DNA from: a virus
Direction: 5' to 3' (one strand)
IMG/VR virus record: IMGVR_UViG_3300027580_000011
Location: 1-35,600 of that record
Length of the DNA stretch: 35,600 nucleotides
Shown here: positions 1 to 8,553 of the stretch, in pieces
Layout of the letters: every line of letters starts with the position of its first letter
Position numbering within the stretch: the first letter of the stretch is position 1
The notes under the pieces: generated by a model
What the model saw: the letters and a program-made list of their open reading frames with translations, nothing else
Database searches by the model: none
What the model was told of the DNA's origin: nothing
Program-made: the position numbers and the translations under genes

Positions 1-1014
1 GTTGCCGACATCAACGGCCGGCGACCGGGAGTCGTGGAGGCTGGATGTCTCAATCTCATTTTCAACCGTCCAGCTTGCCGAGTTGACCCGCGGCGCGACC
101 TCACTGCCGGCCGGACGCTCGAAGCGGTCGCCGAGGAAGTGCTCGTAGGACATGCCGAGTTCCGTGCCTCGGGAGCCAGCCCCCAGCGTGGGCACACCAC
201 GGTCTCCGTCAACGGGCTGGTCATCGTCGGAGTAGGTCAGTCCGCCTGAGATTTCGACGAGCGTGTTACCCGACCCGTCCGAAACGGTCACATCGCCGGT
301 CGGCGCATCGGACAGCCAGACCGCGTCAACATCCGAGAAGGACTCTGCTCCCGTGACCGCTGTCGTACCGTTGAGTGTGATTGTGTCGGTCGTGCTTGCA
401 TCCTCGGACTCAACTGTCACGTCCATGCTATCAGCGTCATCCGACGAGACGACATCCAGCGTCGTGCCACCGTCCGGTGGCTGGTCGATCTTGTACGACC
501 GCACGCGCCGGGGCTGCATGTCCACCTCCATCAGGATTGGCTGCTCGGACGAGGGGTCCAGTGTCGGCTCAACCGACTCGACCGCCGCGCCACGGATGAC
601 CGTGTACTCGCGGACGCCGGTGCCGTTGGTACCGCCGGGATACTCGCGACGGCCGACAATCAGTAGCGTCGCGTGGAGTTGGTTCTCGTCGGTTCGGACT
701 GCGCCGTACCCACTCGGGTCCTGTGGGTCGCCCGAACTATCGACAGGAAAGCGTTGCAAATCGTATGCGACGCTGCTGCTGGGGTCTTCCGTCCCACGGT
801 TGTGGTCCAGCGGGTCGACGTCGGCAACAACATTCTGCGCGCCGTAACTGGCTCCGACCTCCGCCTCGAACGACCGGAGTGCGTCGCTGAACAACCGAAA
901 GTCGGGGTCAGTCGGTTTCTCGCCGGGCCTGGGTTCAGGAACCCACTCGTAGCGACCCGGGAGTATCCCACTCTCTGGTGACGATTCTTGCGTATCGCTA
1001 AGGTTCGTGCTCAT
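1..1014 (-). CDS. Major tail (tube) protein, 3' end cut by window edge
   Basis: The 338 visible residues run from an ATG at 1014 to the last codon at bases 3-1 with no stop, so the C terminus is outside the window or, if the ends join, continues at 35600. It starts MSTNLSDTQES. Around residues 135-165 is a strand-rich stretch (REYTVIRGAAVESVEP) followed by MEVDMQPRRVRSY, and near the edge SASWTVENEIE. This paired pattern is typical of tail-tube proteins, which stack in rings to form the DNA channel. The Asp/Thr/Ser-rich middle (about 175-265) looks like an inserted Ig-like domain. It follows the head-tail connector and tail-completion genes, as expected for a tube gene. No Shine-Dalgarno is visible. 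A hub or other tube-fold protein is the alternative. Confidence 0.6.
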   Translation of the reverse strand, partial: MSTNLSDTQESSPESGILPGRYEWVPEPRPGEKPTDPDFRLFSDALRSFEAEVGASYGAQNVVADVDPLDHNRGTEDPSSSVAYDLQRFPVDSSGDPQDPSGYGAVRTDENQLHATLLIVGRREYPGGTNGTGVREYTVIRGAAVESVEPTLDPSSEQPILMEVDMQPRRVRSYKIDQPPDGGTTLDVVSSDDADSMDVTVESEDASTTDTITLNGTTAVTGAESFSDVDAVWLSDAPTGDVTVSDGSGNTLVEISGGLTYSDDDQPVDGDRGVPTLGAGSRGTELGMSYEHFLGDRFERPAGSEVAPRVNSASWTVENEIETSSLHDSRSPAVDVGN

Positions 1015-1080
1015 GAGTATCGTATGTCAGTCATCCGTGCCCTGTCTGGGTCTCGGCCGGGCTGCGTCATCGGGTCGGTT

Positions 1081-1614
1081 TCAGCTGCGCGACCAGTGGT
1101 AGGTCACAACGCACTGCGCGATGTAGACCGTCGGCTCGGCGTCGTAGTCGTTTGGGGCGTCGGACCCGCGCTGGCTGCCAAGCGGTGAGATGTCCGTTGA
1201 CTCGCTGGTCGCGTTGGCGAGTGCCGCCGCCTCAACCTCGGCGATGAGCGTCTCAACGAGGTCGTCCGCGTCGACGGCGGTGTACCGGCCCGAGTTGCCA
1301 GTGTAGCCGCCCGCCTCCCGGGCCTCGGCGCGGGCGGTGACGATGAGCTGGCCGTTGCGGTCCTGGCCCGGCGAGCCGTCAGCGCTGATGTAATTGTACG
1401 TCGTGCCGCCCGGGGAAGTCTCCGTCGAGAACTGGACCGTCAGATGCGGATAGACCGTCCCGACGTCGTCCAGCGACTTACCGACGGGGATAAAGTCGTC
1501 CTCCCCTGGCGTCGCTTGCACGTCGTAGCCGACGACGCGCGACGGGTCCCAGTTTGGGAGGAGCGCTTCGTCAATGAACAACTGCGGCGGGTCGTCGGGC
1601 AGGCGTTCAGGCAT
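1081..1614 (-). CDS. Probable tail-completion / tail-terminator protein
   Basis: 177 residues, acidic, mixed alpha/beta, with no signal peptide or membrane segment. It begins MPERLPDDPPQLF and has an alanine- and glutamate-rich helix around residues 115-135. Position and size are the main evidence: it lies between a gp10-like/head-closure pair and the tail-tube gene, where tailed viruses encode the protein that caps the tail tube and joins it to the neck. I see no diagnostic motif. It is separated from the upstream gene by only 3 bases, so it is co-transcribed. A second neck protein is an equally possible role. Confidence 0.55.
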   Translation of the reverse strand: MPERLPDDPPQLFIDEALLPNWDPSRVVGYDVQATPGEDDFIPVGKSLDDVGTVYPHLTVQFSTETSPGGTTYNYISADGSPGQDRNGQLIVTARAEAREAGGYTGNSGRYTAVDADDLVETLIAEVEAAALANATSESTDISPLGSQRGSDAPNDYDAEPTVYIAQCVVTYHWSRS

Positions 1615-1617
1615 GTG

Positions 1618-2019
1618 TTAGGCCTCCATGCAGTCCAATCGTTCGCGGCCGTCGTTGGCGTCGGTCACGGCTTCGACGGTGTAGACGATACCCGCCCCCA
1701 CTTCGCGGACTTGGACGGCCGCCTCGCCGGACTCGCCGTAGTCCGTCCACGTCTGGCCGAGGTCATCGCGGACAGCAAACCGCCGGTCAACGTCGGCGTC
1801 AGTTCCCGACCGCCCCGTCTCGGCGGTGCTGCTGGGCTCCATCGCTCGCGCCCGATACGTCGCGTCAGGCGAGGCGTTGTCGGGGTCCGGCCGTTCGACC
1901 GAGTAGCCGTCTCCCGGAGAGTACGTCTCGCTGGGTTCGTACACTTCGACGTCAGTATTAAACGTCAAGTCCAGCGCCCGGCGGCGGGCCTGTTCGACGC
2001 GGTCGTTTGCGTAGCTCAT
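1618..2019 (-). CDS. Head-closure / head-tail joining protein (putative)
   Basis: 133 residues. An N-terminal helix (SYANDRVEQARRRALDLTF) leads into a beta-rich body with the pattern VQVREVGAGIVYTVEAV near the C terminus. This resembles the small beta-barrel head-closure proteins (SPP1 gp16 class) that sit below the portal. Its start overlaps the stop of the upstream gp10-like gene by four bases (ATGA), which indicates translational coupling. The call rests on gene order and size; no catalytic residues are expected or seen. Confidence 0.5.
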   Translation of the reverse strand: MSYANDRVEQARRRALDLTFNTDVEVYEPSETYSPGDGYSVERPDPDNASPDATYRARAMEPSSTAETGRSGTDADVDRRFAVRDDLGQTWTDYGESGEAAVQVREVGAGIVYTVEAVTDANDGRERLDCMEA

Positions 2020-2492
2020 AGTCCGATGGTCTCCGACGCGACGCTCCGGCCGGCTGTTGGCGGCGCGGGACTGTCGCCGTCGAACCCGCTAAACTCGCCT
2101 TCGCCGGGCAGTGCGTCAAGCTGGGGCACCGCGAGCACGCTTGCCCGGAGCGTGCCGGTGTCGATAAGTCCCTTCTCGGTGATGATCTCTTTCACCCGCC
2201 GCTCCAGCGTCAGCCCGAGTATCTTCACGAGTCGGTCAGCAGAGCCAATCGCGGCGGCGGTGGTGTCCGTGTGGTCGCGGATGAAGCCTGTGAGGTCCTC
2301 CTTCGCCTCGGCAAGTGCCGGCCGGAAGTACGGCCGGGGGTCCATCTTGCTGGTCCCGTACTCGAGGTAGATTGAGTAACTGACGGCGGTACCCACGTAG
2401 ACCGAGCCGGCGTCCGACCAGTCCTCGATCTCGTCGGCAAATTCCTCTTTGAGGTTCGTAATCCCGTTCAGCTCGAACTCGAAGTCATTCAT
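2016..2492 (-). CDS. HK97 gp10-like neck / tail-completion protein
   Basis: 158 residues. The segment YSIYLEYGTSKMDPRPYFRPA (about residues 39-59) is close to the signature of the HK97 gp10 family (aromatic, EYGT, then RPxFRPA), a small protein needed to join or close the head-tail interface. Helices before and after this segment fit the family and the length is normal. It overlaps the upstream connector gene by four bases and the downstream head-closure gene by four bases, so the three are translated as one coupled block. Confidence 0.8.
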   Translation of the reverse strand: MNDFEFELNGITNLKEEFADEIEDWSDAGSVYVGTAVSYSIYLEYGTSKMDPRPYFRPALAEAKEDLTGFIRDHTDTTAAAIGSADRLVKILGLTLERRVKEIITEKGLIDTGTLRASVLAVPQLDALPGEGEFSGFDGDSPAPPTAGRSVASETIGL

Positions 2493-2842
2493 TTGATATC
2501 TGGAACCTCAACCGACGCGCTCGGGAGGTCACTTGTCGCCAGCCGCCCGGTTGGGTCCAGCGTCTGCGCGAGTTGGCCGTAGGTGCTGCCGTCCAGACCG
2601 CGGCCGATATCGCCCTCCCAGGAGATGCCGTCCGCCGAGGAGAGTTGCCGCTCGGGGCCGGTCGCGACGAGGTGTGCCGCCAGGTGTGTGACGACATCGT
2701 CGCGGGCCTCTGGGGATACGCTCTCACCCTCAGTACGGCGGTCGTACAGCCGCCCCGCGGCGTTGATGAACGGCTGCAATTGTTCGGGCGACAGCTTGGT
2801 CGTGCCGAGCACGTCGTCGATGTCTGTTGTATCGACTGTCAT
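2489..2842 (-). CDS. Head-tail connector protein (gp6/gp15-like)
   Basis: 117 residues. A helical N terminus (LSPEQLQPFINAAGRLYDRR) is followed by HLAAHLVATGPERQ and WEGDIGRGLDGSTYGQLA, then LDPTGRLA. The order of a helical bundle, a short glycine loop and a final helix ending in a proline-glycine turn is typical of adaptor proteins that bind under the portal (HK97 gp6/SPP1 gp15 class). It lies just after the capsid genes and overlaps the gp10-like gene by four bases. Confidence 0.7.
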   Translation of the reverse strand: MTVDTTDIDDVLGTTKLSPEQLQPFINAAGRLYDRRTEGESVSPEARDDVVTHLAAHLVATGPERQLSSADGISWEGDIGRGLDGSTYGQLAQTLDPTGRLATSDLPSASVEVPDIK

Positions 2843-2863
2843 AGTACTGAAAGAGTGTAGCGG

Positions 2864-3112
2864 TTACTCGCGGGCGGCGTCGATTGCTTTGAGAGCGGTG
2901 CTGCGAGGATCATCGCGTGACCGCTCAGCCCAGGCGACAACGTCCCGAAGTTCGTCGCCCTCGATTGCTTCGACATCGTGCGGATGTGATTCAGCAATCC
3001 GCTCGGCGACCGCCTCGGGGAGTATCTCGCCAGGGGCAATGACCCGGTCGCTGGCGTGGTCGCGGTAGGCGTGCGCGCCAGCATCGTTAGACTCCGTCGT
3101 AGTCGACGACAC
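2864..3112 (-). CDS. Small acidic protein after the capsid gene (unknown)
   Basis: 82 residues from a GTG at 3112 that overlaps the end of the capsid gene by 26 bases. There is no good Shine-Dalgarno, so the start is uncertain. A low-complexity N terminus precedes two predicted amphipathic helices (EAVAERIAESHPHDVEAI and DELRDVVAWAERS). In tailed viruses small genes here often encode capsid-associated or neck factors, but nothing seen here fixes a role. The frame fills the gap exactly and its composition matches its neighbours, so I take it as real. Confidence 0.55.
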   Translation of the reverse strand: MSSTTTESNDAGAHAYRDHASDRVIAPGEILPEAVAERIAESHPHDVEAIEGDELRDVVAWAERSRDDPRSTALKAIDAARE

Positions 3113-4235
3113 CGAGAATATCCGAGTAGGTGCTGCGGAAGAACGGCACGCGGCTCGACAGTGCTTTGTAGCGGGTCGCCATCGGCGACGGCTCCCAGCT
3201 CATGTTCGTCGGATCCTGTGCGTTGACGACCGACATGACACGCGGGTCACGCACGACCATGGCGACCTCATCGTCGGCGATGAACGGCGTCTCCCGCAGG
3301 GTGACGTAGGGATGGTCCTGCTGAAGCCGCTGGCGGACGCTCATGTTGCCGTCGCCGCGGGGGTCGGCTTTGTCGAGGACCGAGTTGTGCGTTTGGTTGT
3401 AGTAGAGGAACACGCCCCGCGAGCGCGGCATGAGGTTCTTGTCGTCGTTCGCGCCGACGGTTTCGAGGTCCGACACCATTTTCTCGATGGTGTTCTGGAC
3501 GGCCGTGAGGTTGGCTTCCGTCCAGTTGTTCGGCGCAGAGCCAGTAATCCGGGCGTCGGTGTTGAGGAAGCCGTCGACGGAGAACCGGCCTCCCTGCGGA
3601 CCTTCGACCGTCAGTCCCCAGCCGTTCAGCGCGAGGTCGTCTTCCTTTTCGCGGAGGGCGCGGCCGGCCTGACGGGCAAGACGGGCTTCTTTGTCCTGGC
3701 CCATGTTGGCGCTCTGCTGCTGGTCGCGAGCATCGATCTCGTAGTCGACATGGACGATTGGCTGGGCGACCCCGACCGGCACGTTTGCCGTGTCAAGGGT
3801 GTTACCCTTAGCCTGCCCGTCCATCGAAATCTCGGCCTCGCCGACCTCCGACTCGGCCTGCTCGGTGTAGATCGTGGTGGCGAGCGACGAGCCGACCTCG
3901 TCGATGCCCATCGCGTCGTCGAGGACACCGACTTCGAGATTGACCTCCTCGATGATTTCGTCGCTGCGGTCGACGTACTCGTCGTAGTCGAACAGCTGTG
4001 CGTTGCCCCGCACCGACTGGTTGTTGTTCGGCCGGACACCGAGGTAGCCGGCCATGAACGCGCCGTCCAGCGTCTTCCAGAAGTCGGCGTCGTACGCGGA
4101 GTTCGCGCGAATCTGCCGGCGGGCCGCCGCGCGCTCGTCGGCGGTGTTCGCAAAGAGCGCCTGCCGATGCAGGGCGGTCGGGGGGGTGATACTACCGGGC
4201 TGCTCGATGTCAGGGGAAAGTCCGTTCGTACTCAT
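3087..4235 (-). CDS. Major capsid protein (HK97 fold)
   Basis: 382 residues from an ATG at 4235. After a helical N-terminal arm come FDYDEYVDRSDEIIEEV and LEVGVLDDAMG, a long alpha/beta body with LARQAGRALREKEDDLALNG (spine helix) and a loop ending FSVDGFLNT. The C-terminal part has YVTLRETPFIADDEVAMVV followed by strands. The spine helix, acidic E-loop and late beta strands resemble HK97-fold capsid proteins, especially the linocin/encapsulin-like branch. It is preceded by protease/scaffold and cement genes and followed by connectors, the usual head order. No separate delta domain is obvious; maturation probably removes only a short N-terminal stretch, if any. Confidence 0.85.
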   Translation of the reverse strand: MSTNGLSPDIEQPGSITPPTALHRQALFANTADERAAARRQIRANSAYDADFWKTLDGAFMAGYLGVRPNNNQSVRGNAQLFDYDEYVDRSDEIIEEVNLEVGVLDDAMGIDEVGSSLATTIYTEQAESEVGEAEISMDGQAKGNTLDTANVPVGVAQPIVHVDYEIDARDQQQSANMGQDKEARLARQAGRALREKEDDLALNGWGLTVEGPQGGRFSVDGFLNTDARITGSAPNNWTEANLTAVQNTIEKMVSDLETVGANDDKNLMPRSRGVFLYYNQTHNSVLDKADPRGDGNMSVRQRLQQDHPYVTLRETPFIADDEVAMVVRDPRVMSVVNAQDPTNMSWEPSPMATRYKALSSRVPFFRSTYSDILGVVDYDGV

Positions 4236-4237
4236 GT

Positions 4238-4744
4238 TTAGAGAACCTCCACGTCGATCCGCGTACGCTCACCGCCTGCTGCTCCGGAGTTGTCGACCGC
4301 CTCGGCGGCGACCGCCACGCCAGCGCCGGCCGTCGACGTGGCTTTCAGCGACCCGTCGTCGTTGCTTCCGAGCGTGTCGCCTGCCGAAACATCGGCGTTG
4401 CTCGCTGTGGTGAGGTCGCCCCCGGCGGCCAGGAGCGCCCCCTTGACGGTGTCGCCGCTGCGGAACACGCGCACCTCGACGAGTGTCCCGCTGGCGATGG
4501 TCTGGTCGACCGGGTCGGTCGTGGTGCCGTCCCGCTGGGGCGGCGTGCTCGGGACCTGCGCGAACTGCGCCTGCGGGCCGAGCGTGTCGACCTCAGAGAC
4601 ACTGTCGTAAATCGCCTCGCCCGCGGCGTTCGTGCCTGTCTGGACGAGCAGCTCGCCGGGCGTGAGGTCGCTGCCGGCCTCGCCCTCTTTGTAGATTGGT
4701 TCGCCGTAGCTCGTGCCTTCGATGGTGGCGGTCGGGTCGCTCAT
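4238..4744 (-). CDS. Capsid cement / decoration protein (DUF2190-like)
   Basis: 168 residues. It begins with a polar tail and a GEPIYKEGEAGSDLTPGEL segment, then beta strands LVEVRVFRSGDTVKGALL, a DTLGSNDDGSLKAT turn and a final VAVAAEAVDN...RIDVEVL. A shell of short strands with a DG turn and a terminal hydrophobic strand is the pattern of small cement proteins (gpD/DUF2190 type) that stabilise the expanded capsid. Its ATG overlaps the TGA of the upstream protease gene (TGATG), and the capsid gene follows after two bases. Confidence 0.7.
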   Translation of the reverse strand: MSDPTATIEGTSYGEPIYKEGEAGSDLTPGELLVQTGTNAAGEAIYDSVSEVDTLGPQAQFAQVPSTPPQRDGTTTDPVDQTIASGTLVEVRVFRSGDTVKGALLAAGGDLTTASNADVSAGDTLGSNDDGSLKATSTAGAGVAVAAEAVDNSGAAGGERTRIDVEVL

Positions 4745-6720
4745 CAGAGATCACCTCCAATCGTGCCGTCGGGGTACTCGTCAGCGCTGCTGCCGCCGCT
4801 CGTATCGGGCTGGGCGTTCGCCGTCGCGCCCGCACCAGGGACTGTCGCCGCCGCCCCGGTCGGCTTGAGGTCGCGGAGAACCTCAATCGGTGCCTCCAGC
4901 AGCGTCTCCCGATCATCGCTGTCGTAGTCCGCCGAGTTGGCGATGATCTCGCTGACGATCGCTTCTTTCTGTTCGTCTTCGCGGTTCGCCTCGATGCGCT
5001 CGACGGCCTCGTCCACCAACTCCCCGCGGGCGTTGGCAGAGAGGTCGTCGAGTTCGATTTTGCCGTCGTCGGTGTCAGAGTTGTTGCTCATGTCTGTGTC
5101 AGTGTCGTTGTTGTCGCTGATGCCTGTGTTTCCGACCGCTTCGCCGCGCGGTCGAGTGAAGTCAACCACTTCGTCGCCTGTCGCCTGTCGTAGATCAGCC
5201 ATCGAACCGTATTCAGACACATGCGGGTGGTCGAGTTCGTCGGGGTACGCCTCTGTGTGCCATTCCACATAGACGCCCGATTTGGGGAACTTAGCACCCA
5301 CACCAAGCACATCGCTGTCATAACGGTCGGCTTCTTCTTGCGGCGCGACAAGTCGGAAGTAGCGGAATTTGGCTGACCAACTGTCGTCGCCAACCGCGTT
5401 GGCGGTGGCAGCCATGATGTCGCTGTGGATCGCCTGCAGGCCCTCGTTGCACCGTGCGTCAAGGGCGGCACGGGTCAGCGGGCTGTTCGCAGTGATCTCG
5501 TCGATCAGCTCCTCGCGGGCAACGTCGGGATCGCCGCCGTCGTCAGCCGCATTCGCTGCCGCCGGGGGGTCCTCGGGCTGTTCGCCGTCATCGGCCCCCC
5601 AGACGGCCTCGCGGATGGTCTCGATGGCCGCTGCCACCGAGTTGCCAGCCATGTCACCGTCAAGCTTCTCAACCAGAGCCTCGTGTGACGGCGCGGGCAT
5701 GAAGACCGTCTCACTATCCGACTCGTGGGTGTGGATGATCTCGTCGCCAGCGCCGTCGAAGCCCATTTCTTGAGCTTTTTCAACGGCTTCGCCGGGGTTG
5801 TCGAAGCGGTACTCGTCGGGAACCTCCATGTTCGCCGACATCGCCCCGTCGGGCGCATCATCCCACGCGCCGATGATCTCGGACGCGCTTTTGACCACGA
5901 CGCCCTCGTCGTAGCCCGCCTCTGGGCCGACGTAGTCGTCGAGTTTGTAGGCCGGTTCGTCTTCGGTCGCCTCGCGGGTCACGTCAGCCCCCTCAGCGGA
6001 GACCGTTGCGCCCGGTTCAACGACGACCTCGGCGACGCGCCCCGTGCCGGGGGAGTCGCTCGTTGACCAGCGGACGAGATCGCCTGCGGAAAACTGTGCT
6101 TCGGCGGCTGCGTCCATGTCCTTATCGTCGTACTTGTTTGCGGTCATCGGCACACGGACATCGGCGTTGGCGGCCAGCTGCGGGTTGATGCCACAACCGT
6201 CCTCGATCGAACACACACCCGTTTTGTTCGGGAGCAACGCGATCGAGTCGGGGCGGGTGATCCGCTCGACGTTACTCCGATGCTCGCCGTCGTAGACGCC
6301 TGGCGACAGTGGCTCGGCGGCGTACTGGCTGGAGACATCGATCTGCTCGCCGTTTTCGAGGGCGCGGCGGATGTCGCTGGCCTCGCCGTCGACCTCGTCC
6401 AGCCGGTATTTTTTGACGCGGATGTTCCCGCGGACGTGCGTGCCGTCGTAGTAGGTCTCCTCGCCAACGCCGAGATGCGTTTCGGGCTGGCGGTTGGCCG
6501 CGACGGGCTGGCCGCGGTCGTCGCGGGGGTGGTTGAGGGTCGCCGGGACACCGTCCCACTCGCCGGCCGTCTCGCGGACAGACTGCTCGGGGACGTATCC
6601 CCCGGCGAGTTCCATCGGGCGGACGATCGGGACGTCCTCAATGATGTAGGCGTCCTCGGTTTCGCGGACCTGCGTCGGCCCGACGCTATTCGCCACCGGA
6701 TAGAAGGTCTGTTGTGTCAT
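4744..6720 (-). CDS. Prohead protease-scaffold fusion (DUF2213-like) with inserted domains
   Basis: 658 residues. Residues 25-180 look like the DUF2213 prohead protease: PVPATLNHP-like GVPATLNHPRD (candidate catalytic His64), IDVSSQY (Ser130/131) and DSIALLPNKTGVC. Residues 207-285 match a Tudor-like Hva1 pattern (FSAGDLVRW, EPAYKLDDY). Residues 447-521 form a compact WSAKFRYFRL...GSMADLRQAT domain whose DNA is visibly less GC-rich than its surroundings. The C terminus from Met544 (base 5091) is a charged helical segment like a scaffold; an internal start there is possible but has no clear ribosome site. In the cell it should shape and mature the procapsid. The length is well above a plain prohead protease. 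Confidence 0.75.
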   Translation of the reverse strand: MTQQTFYPVANSVGPTQVRETEDAYIIEDVPIVRPMELAGGYVPEQSVRETAGEWDGVPATLNHPRDDRGQPVAANRQPETHLGVGEETYYDGTHVRGNIRVKKYRLDEVDGEASDIRRALENGEQIDVSSQYAAEPLSPGVYDGEHRSNVERITRPDSIALLPNKTGVCSIEDGCGINPQLAANADVRVPMTANKYDDKDMDAAAEAQFSAGDLVRWSTSDSPGTGRVAEVVVEPGATVSAEGADVTREATEDEPAYKLDDYVGPEAGYDEGVVVKSASEIIGAWDDAPDGAMSANMEVPDEYRFDNPGEAVEKAQEMGFDGAGDEIIHTHESDSETVFMPAPSHEALVEKLDGDMAGNSVAAAIETIREAVWGADDGEQPEDPPAAANAADDGGDPDVAREELIDEITANSPLTRAALDARCNEGLQAIHSDIMAATANAVGDDSWSAKFRYFRLVAPQEEADRYDSDVLGVGAKFPKSGVYVEWHTEAYPDELDHPHVSEYGSMADLRQATGDEVVDFTRPRGEAVGNTGISDNNDTDTDMSNNSDTDDGKIELDDLSANARGELVDEAVERIEANREDEQKEAIVSEIIANSADYDSDDRETLLEAPIEVLRDLKPTGAAATVPGAGATANAQPDTSGGSSADEYPDGTIGGDL

Positions 6721-6722
6721 GG

Positions 6723-7715
6723 TTACGTACTCAGAATCGTGATCGGGCGGCCGCCCGCGCTGTCGGGAATCCGCTCGTCAAGCGGCGGTAACTCGTCACT
6801 CGACAGACCGATCTCCGGCATCGGTGAGCACCGCCCGTTCGGATGCGCTGGAATACCGATCCGTCGCGGCTGGCCGCCCCACGAGACCGTCACGCTTTGA
6901 AACTCAGTGAGCGTGAACGGGACGCCGTCGAGCGCCCGACAGAACGCACACACTGAGGCGTCCTTCGCCGTCAGCCGCGAGGTGTGTGTCACGACGTCCG
7001 CGCCGTAGTCCTCATACGCCGCGAGCGCCCCGTCGGCGTGGGAGTTCATGATCTCCGTGCGGGCGATCGTCGCCGCTCGCGAGCGTTCGAGACTCGTCAG
7101 TTCCTCGGTGAGCGTCCGGGCGACGTCGCGGGGGTTTGTGCCCTCGGCGAGCGCCGTCGTCAGTCGCTCCCGAAGCTGTTGGGCGGCCGCCTCGGCGAAG
7201 CCCTGGAGGTTTTCGAACGCTCGACCGTACAACTCGGCGAGTTGTCGCTGGGCGATCGGCCGCCGGAGCACATCCTCCACGTCCGACGGCGTGAGACTCG
7301 CACCGGTCTGGAGGAGTCGCCCCTCGCCGTTCGAGACCCCGACCTGGTACGCCTCGCGGATGTACTCGGCGAGCCAAAACTCGCCGTTGCGGGCCTGTGG
7401 CTCGCCCGCCGCCTCGCCGACGACAGCCTCGCGGAGCCACGACCGGAGGTCCCGCAGGAACGCCTGCACGCGGCCCTCGCGCGTCGGGAAGTCGTATGCC
7501 TCCGCGGCCTCGACGTCGTCCGGCGCGTTCGCCCGGAGTTCGAGGGCGTCATGCTCGTAGCCGACCGTTCGGCGGATCGCCCCGCGGACACGGCGGAGCC
7601 GACGCTGAAAGTCACGGAGCGCCGCCTTCTGGAGTTGATGTGTATTGCTTGGATCGCGACCTTTCGTCAGCGTGACGCCACTGTGGCCGACCTCCTCGTT
7701 GGCGCTGTGGCTCAT
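6723..7715 (-). CDS. MuF-type minor head protein
   Basis: 330 residues. The N-terminal half is helical. Residues 165-300 carry the Mu gpF/SPP1 gp7 pattern: a helix with IARTEIMNSHADGAL, then CAFCRALDG (Cys256, Cys259) and a closing HPNGRCSP (His291, Cys296) that likely bind zinc. MuF proteins are packed in a few copies inside the head near the portal and help package or eject DNA. It lies next to portal and protease genes, as is usual, although an HNH gene now separates it from the portal. No C-terminal toxin domain is fused. Confidence 0.88.
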   Translation of the reverse strand: MSHSANEEVGHSGVTLTKGRDPSNTHQLQKAALRDFQRRLRRVRGAIRRTVGYEHDALELRANAPDDVEAAEAYDFPTREGRVQAFLRDLRSWLREAVVGEAAGEPQARNGEFWLAEYIREAYQVGVSNGEGRLLQTGASLTPSDVEDVLRRPIAQRQLAELYGRAFENLQGFAEAAAQQLRERLTTALAEGTNPRDVARTLTEELTSLERSRAATIARTEIMNSHADGALAAYEDYGADVVTHTSRLTAKDASVCAFCRALDGVPFTLTEFQSVTVSWGGQPRRIGIPAHPNGRCSPMPEIGLSSDELPPLDERIPDSAGGRPITILST

Positions 7716-7752
7716 GGTGTGTTATGATCTAAACGTGTTTGATACAGCAGCG

Positions 7753-8553
7753 TCAGTCGTCTACCACGGGAGCGAGTAGGTGGTTGTCGCTGTACTCGTT
7801 TGCAACACCTTCTGCCCGGTTATGGCACGGCGGGCACAACGGCATTAGATTGTAATCTTCGTTAGTGCCGCCAGCTACCACAGGCACAATATGATGTACT
7901 TCCAACCTGTCCGGTTCATCGCCACAGAGAGAACATCTATCCACCGACTCGCGCACCTGCCCCGATTTAGCGCGCCACTGCATACCGGAGAGTGCATTAC
8001 GCACCCAAGATACGGGATTTCTTCGGTAGCCGTGTTTAAAATTCGGGTTCTTCGCCCCGAGCTTCATCTCTGAGAGGCCCTGTGATAAACAATCTTCACT
8101 GCAGTAGACATTCTCCCGCACTTCTGACGGCCGGCGTTCCACTACTGCCCCACACACGTCGCATTTGACTTCTGTTCTGCGCGTTAATTTTTCCCGGCGT
8201 TTTTTCGACCACTGCTCGCTTTCGCGTCGGTGCTCGTTTGAACACTCTACGGAACAGAATCTCCCTTCATGACACGCCGGCCTATAGAACACGCTCCCAC
8301 AGTTCTCACATTCTTTTTCAGACCCGGTCTTACCCCCGGTGTGTTTGCACTCTGGCGAACAGTAGGCTGTTCCGTTGACTTTTGAGTCATACCGTTCAAA
8401 CTCGTTGCCGCAAACAGAACACTCGTACGTAGATTTGTGCGAATCGGGGCCGCAGTCAGTCATGCCGTGATGGACGGAGACATTTTCAAACCGGCGGCCG
8501 CAGTCGGAACAGCGTTCGGTGCTTTGATATTCGTCTAATGTTGATTGTGTCAT
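7753..8553 (-). CDS. Free-standing HNH homing-type endonuclease with zinc fingers
   Basis: 266 residues. The C terminus has the HNH nuclease core CSLCGDEPDRLEVHHIVPV...NLMPLCPPCHNRAEG with the catalytic His pair near residues 220-221 and His244, plus a structural CxxC pair. Before it stand four or more CxxC(n)CxxC-type fingers (Cys15/18, 45/48, 82/85, 131/134 and partners), probably for DNA recognition. It sits between the portal and MuF genes, which normally adjoin, and its DNA is visibly richer in A and T than either neighbour. This suggests a mobile insert. Its ribosome site is enclosed in a hairpin directly before the ATG. It may cut alleles of this junction that lack the insert. Confidence 0.85.
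   Translation of the reverse strand: MTQSTLDEYQSTERCSDCGRRFENVSVHHGMTDCGPDSHKSTYECSVCGNEFERYDSKVNGTAYCSPECKHTGGKTGSEKECENCGSVFYRPACHEGRFCSVECSNEHRRESEQWSKKRREKLTRRTEVKCDVCGAVVERRPSEVRENVYCSEDCLSQGLSEMKLGAKNPNFKHGYRRNPVSWVRNALSGMQWRAKSGQVRESVDRCSLCGDEPDRLEVHHIVPVVAGGTNEDYNLMPLCPPCHNRAEGVANEYSDNHLLAPVVDD

Noticed and set aside
1444-2370. 308-codon plus-strand frame opposite the connector genes
   Set aside because: It is antisense to three genes joined by four-base overlaps, one with a clear gp10 signature.
4744-5091. Separate scaffold protein from an internal start at Met544 of the protease gene
   Set aside because: The charged helical segment fits, but no ribosome site precedes the ATG; left as a possibility in the gene entry.
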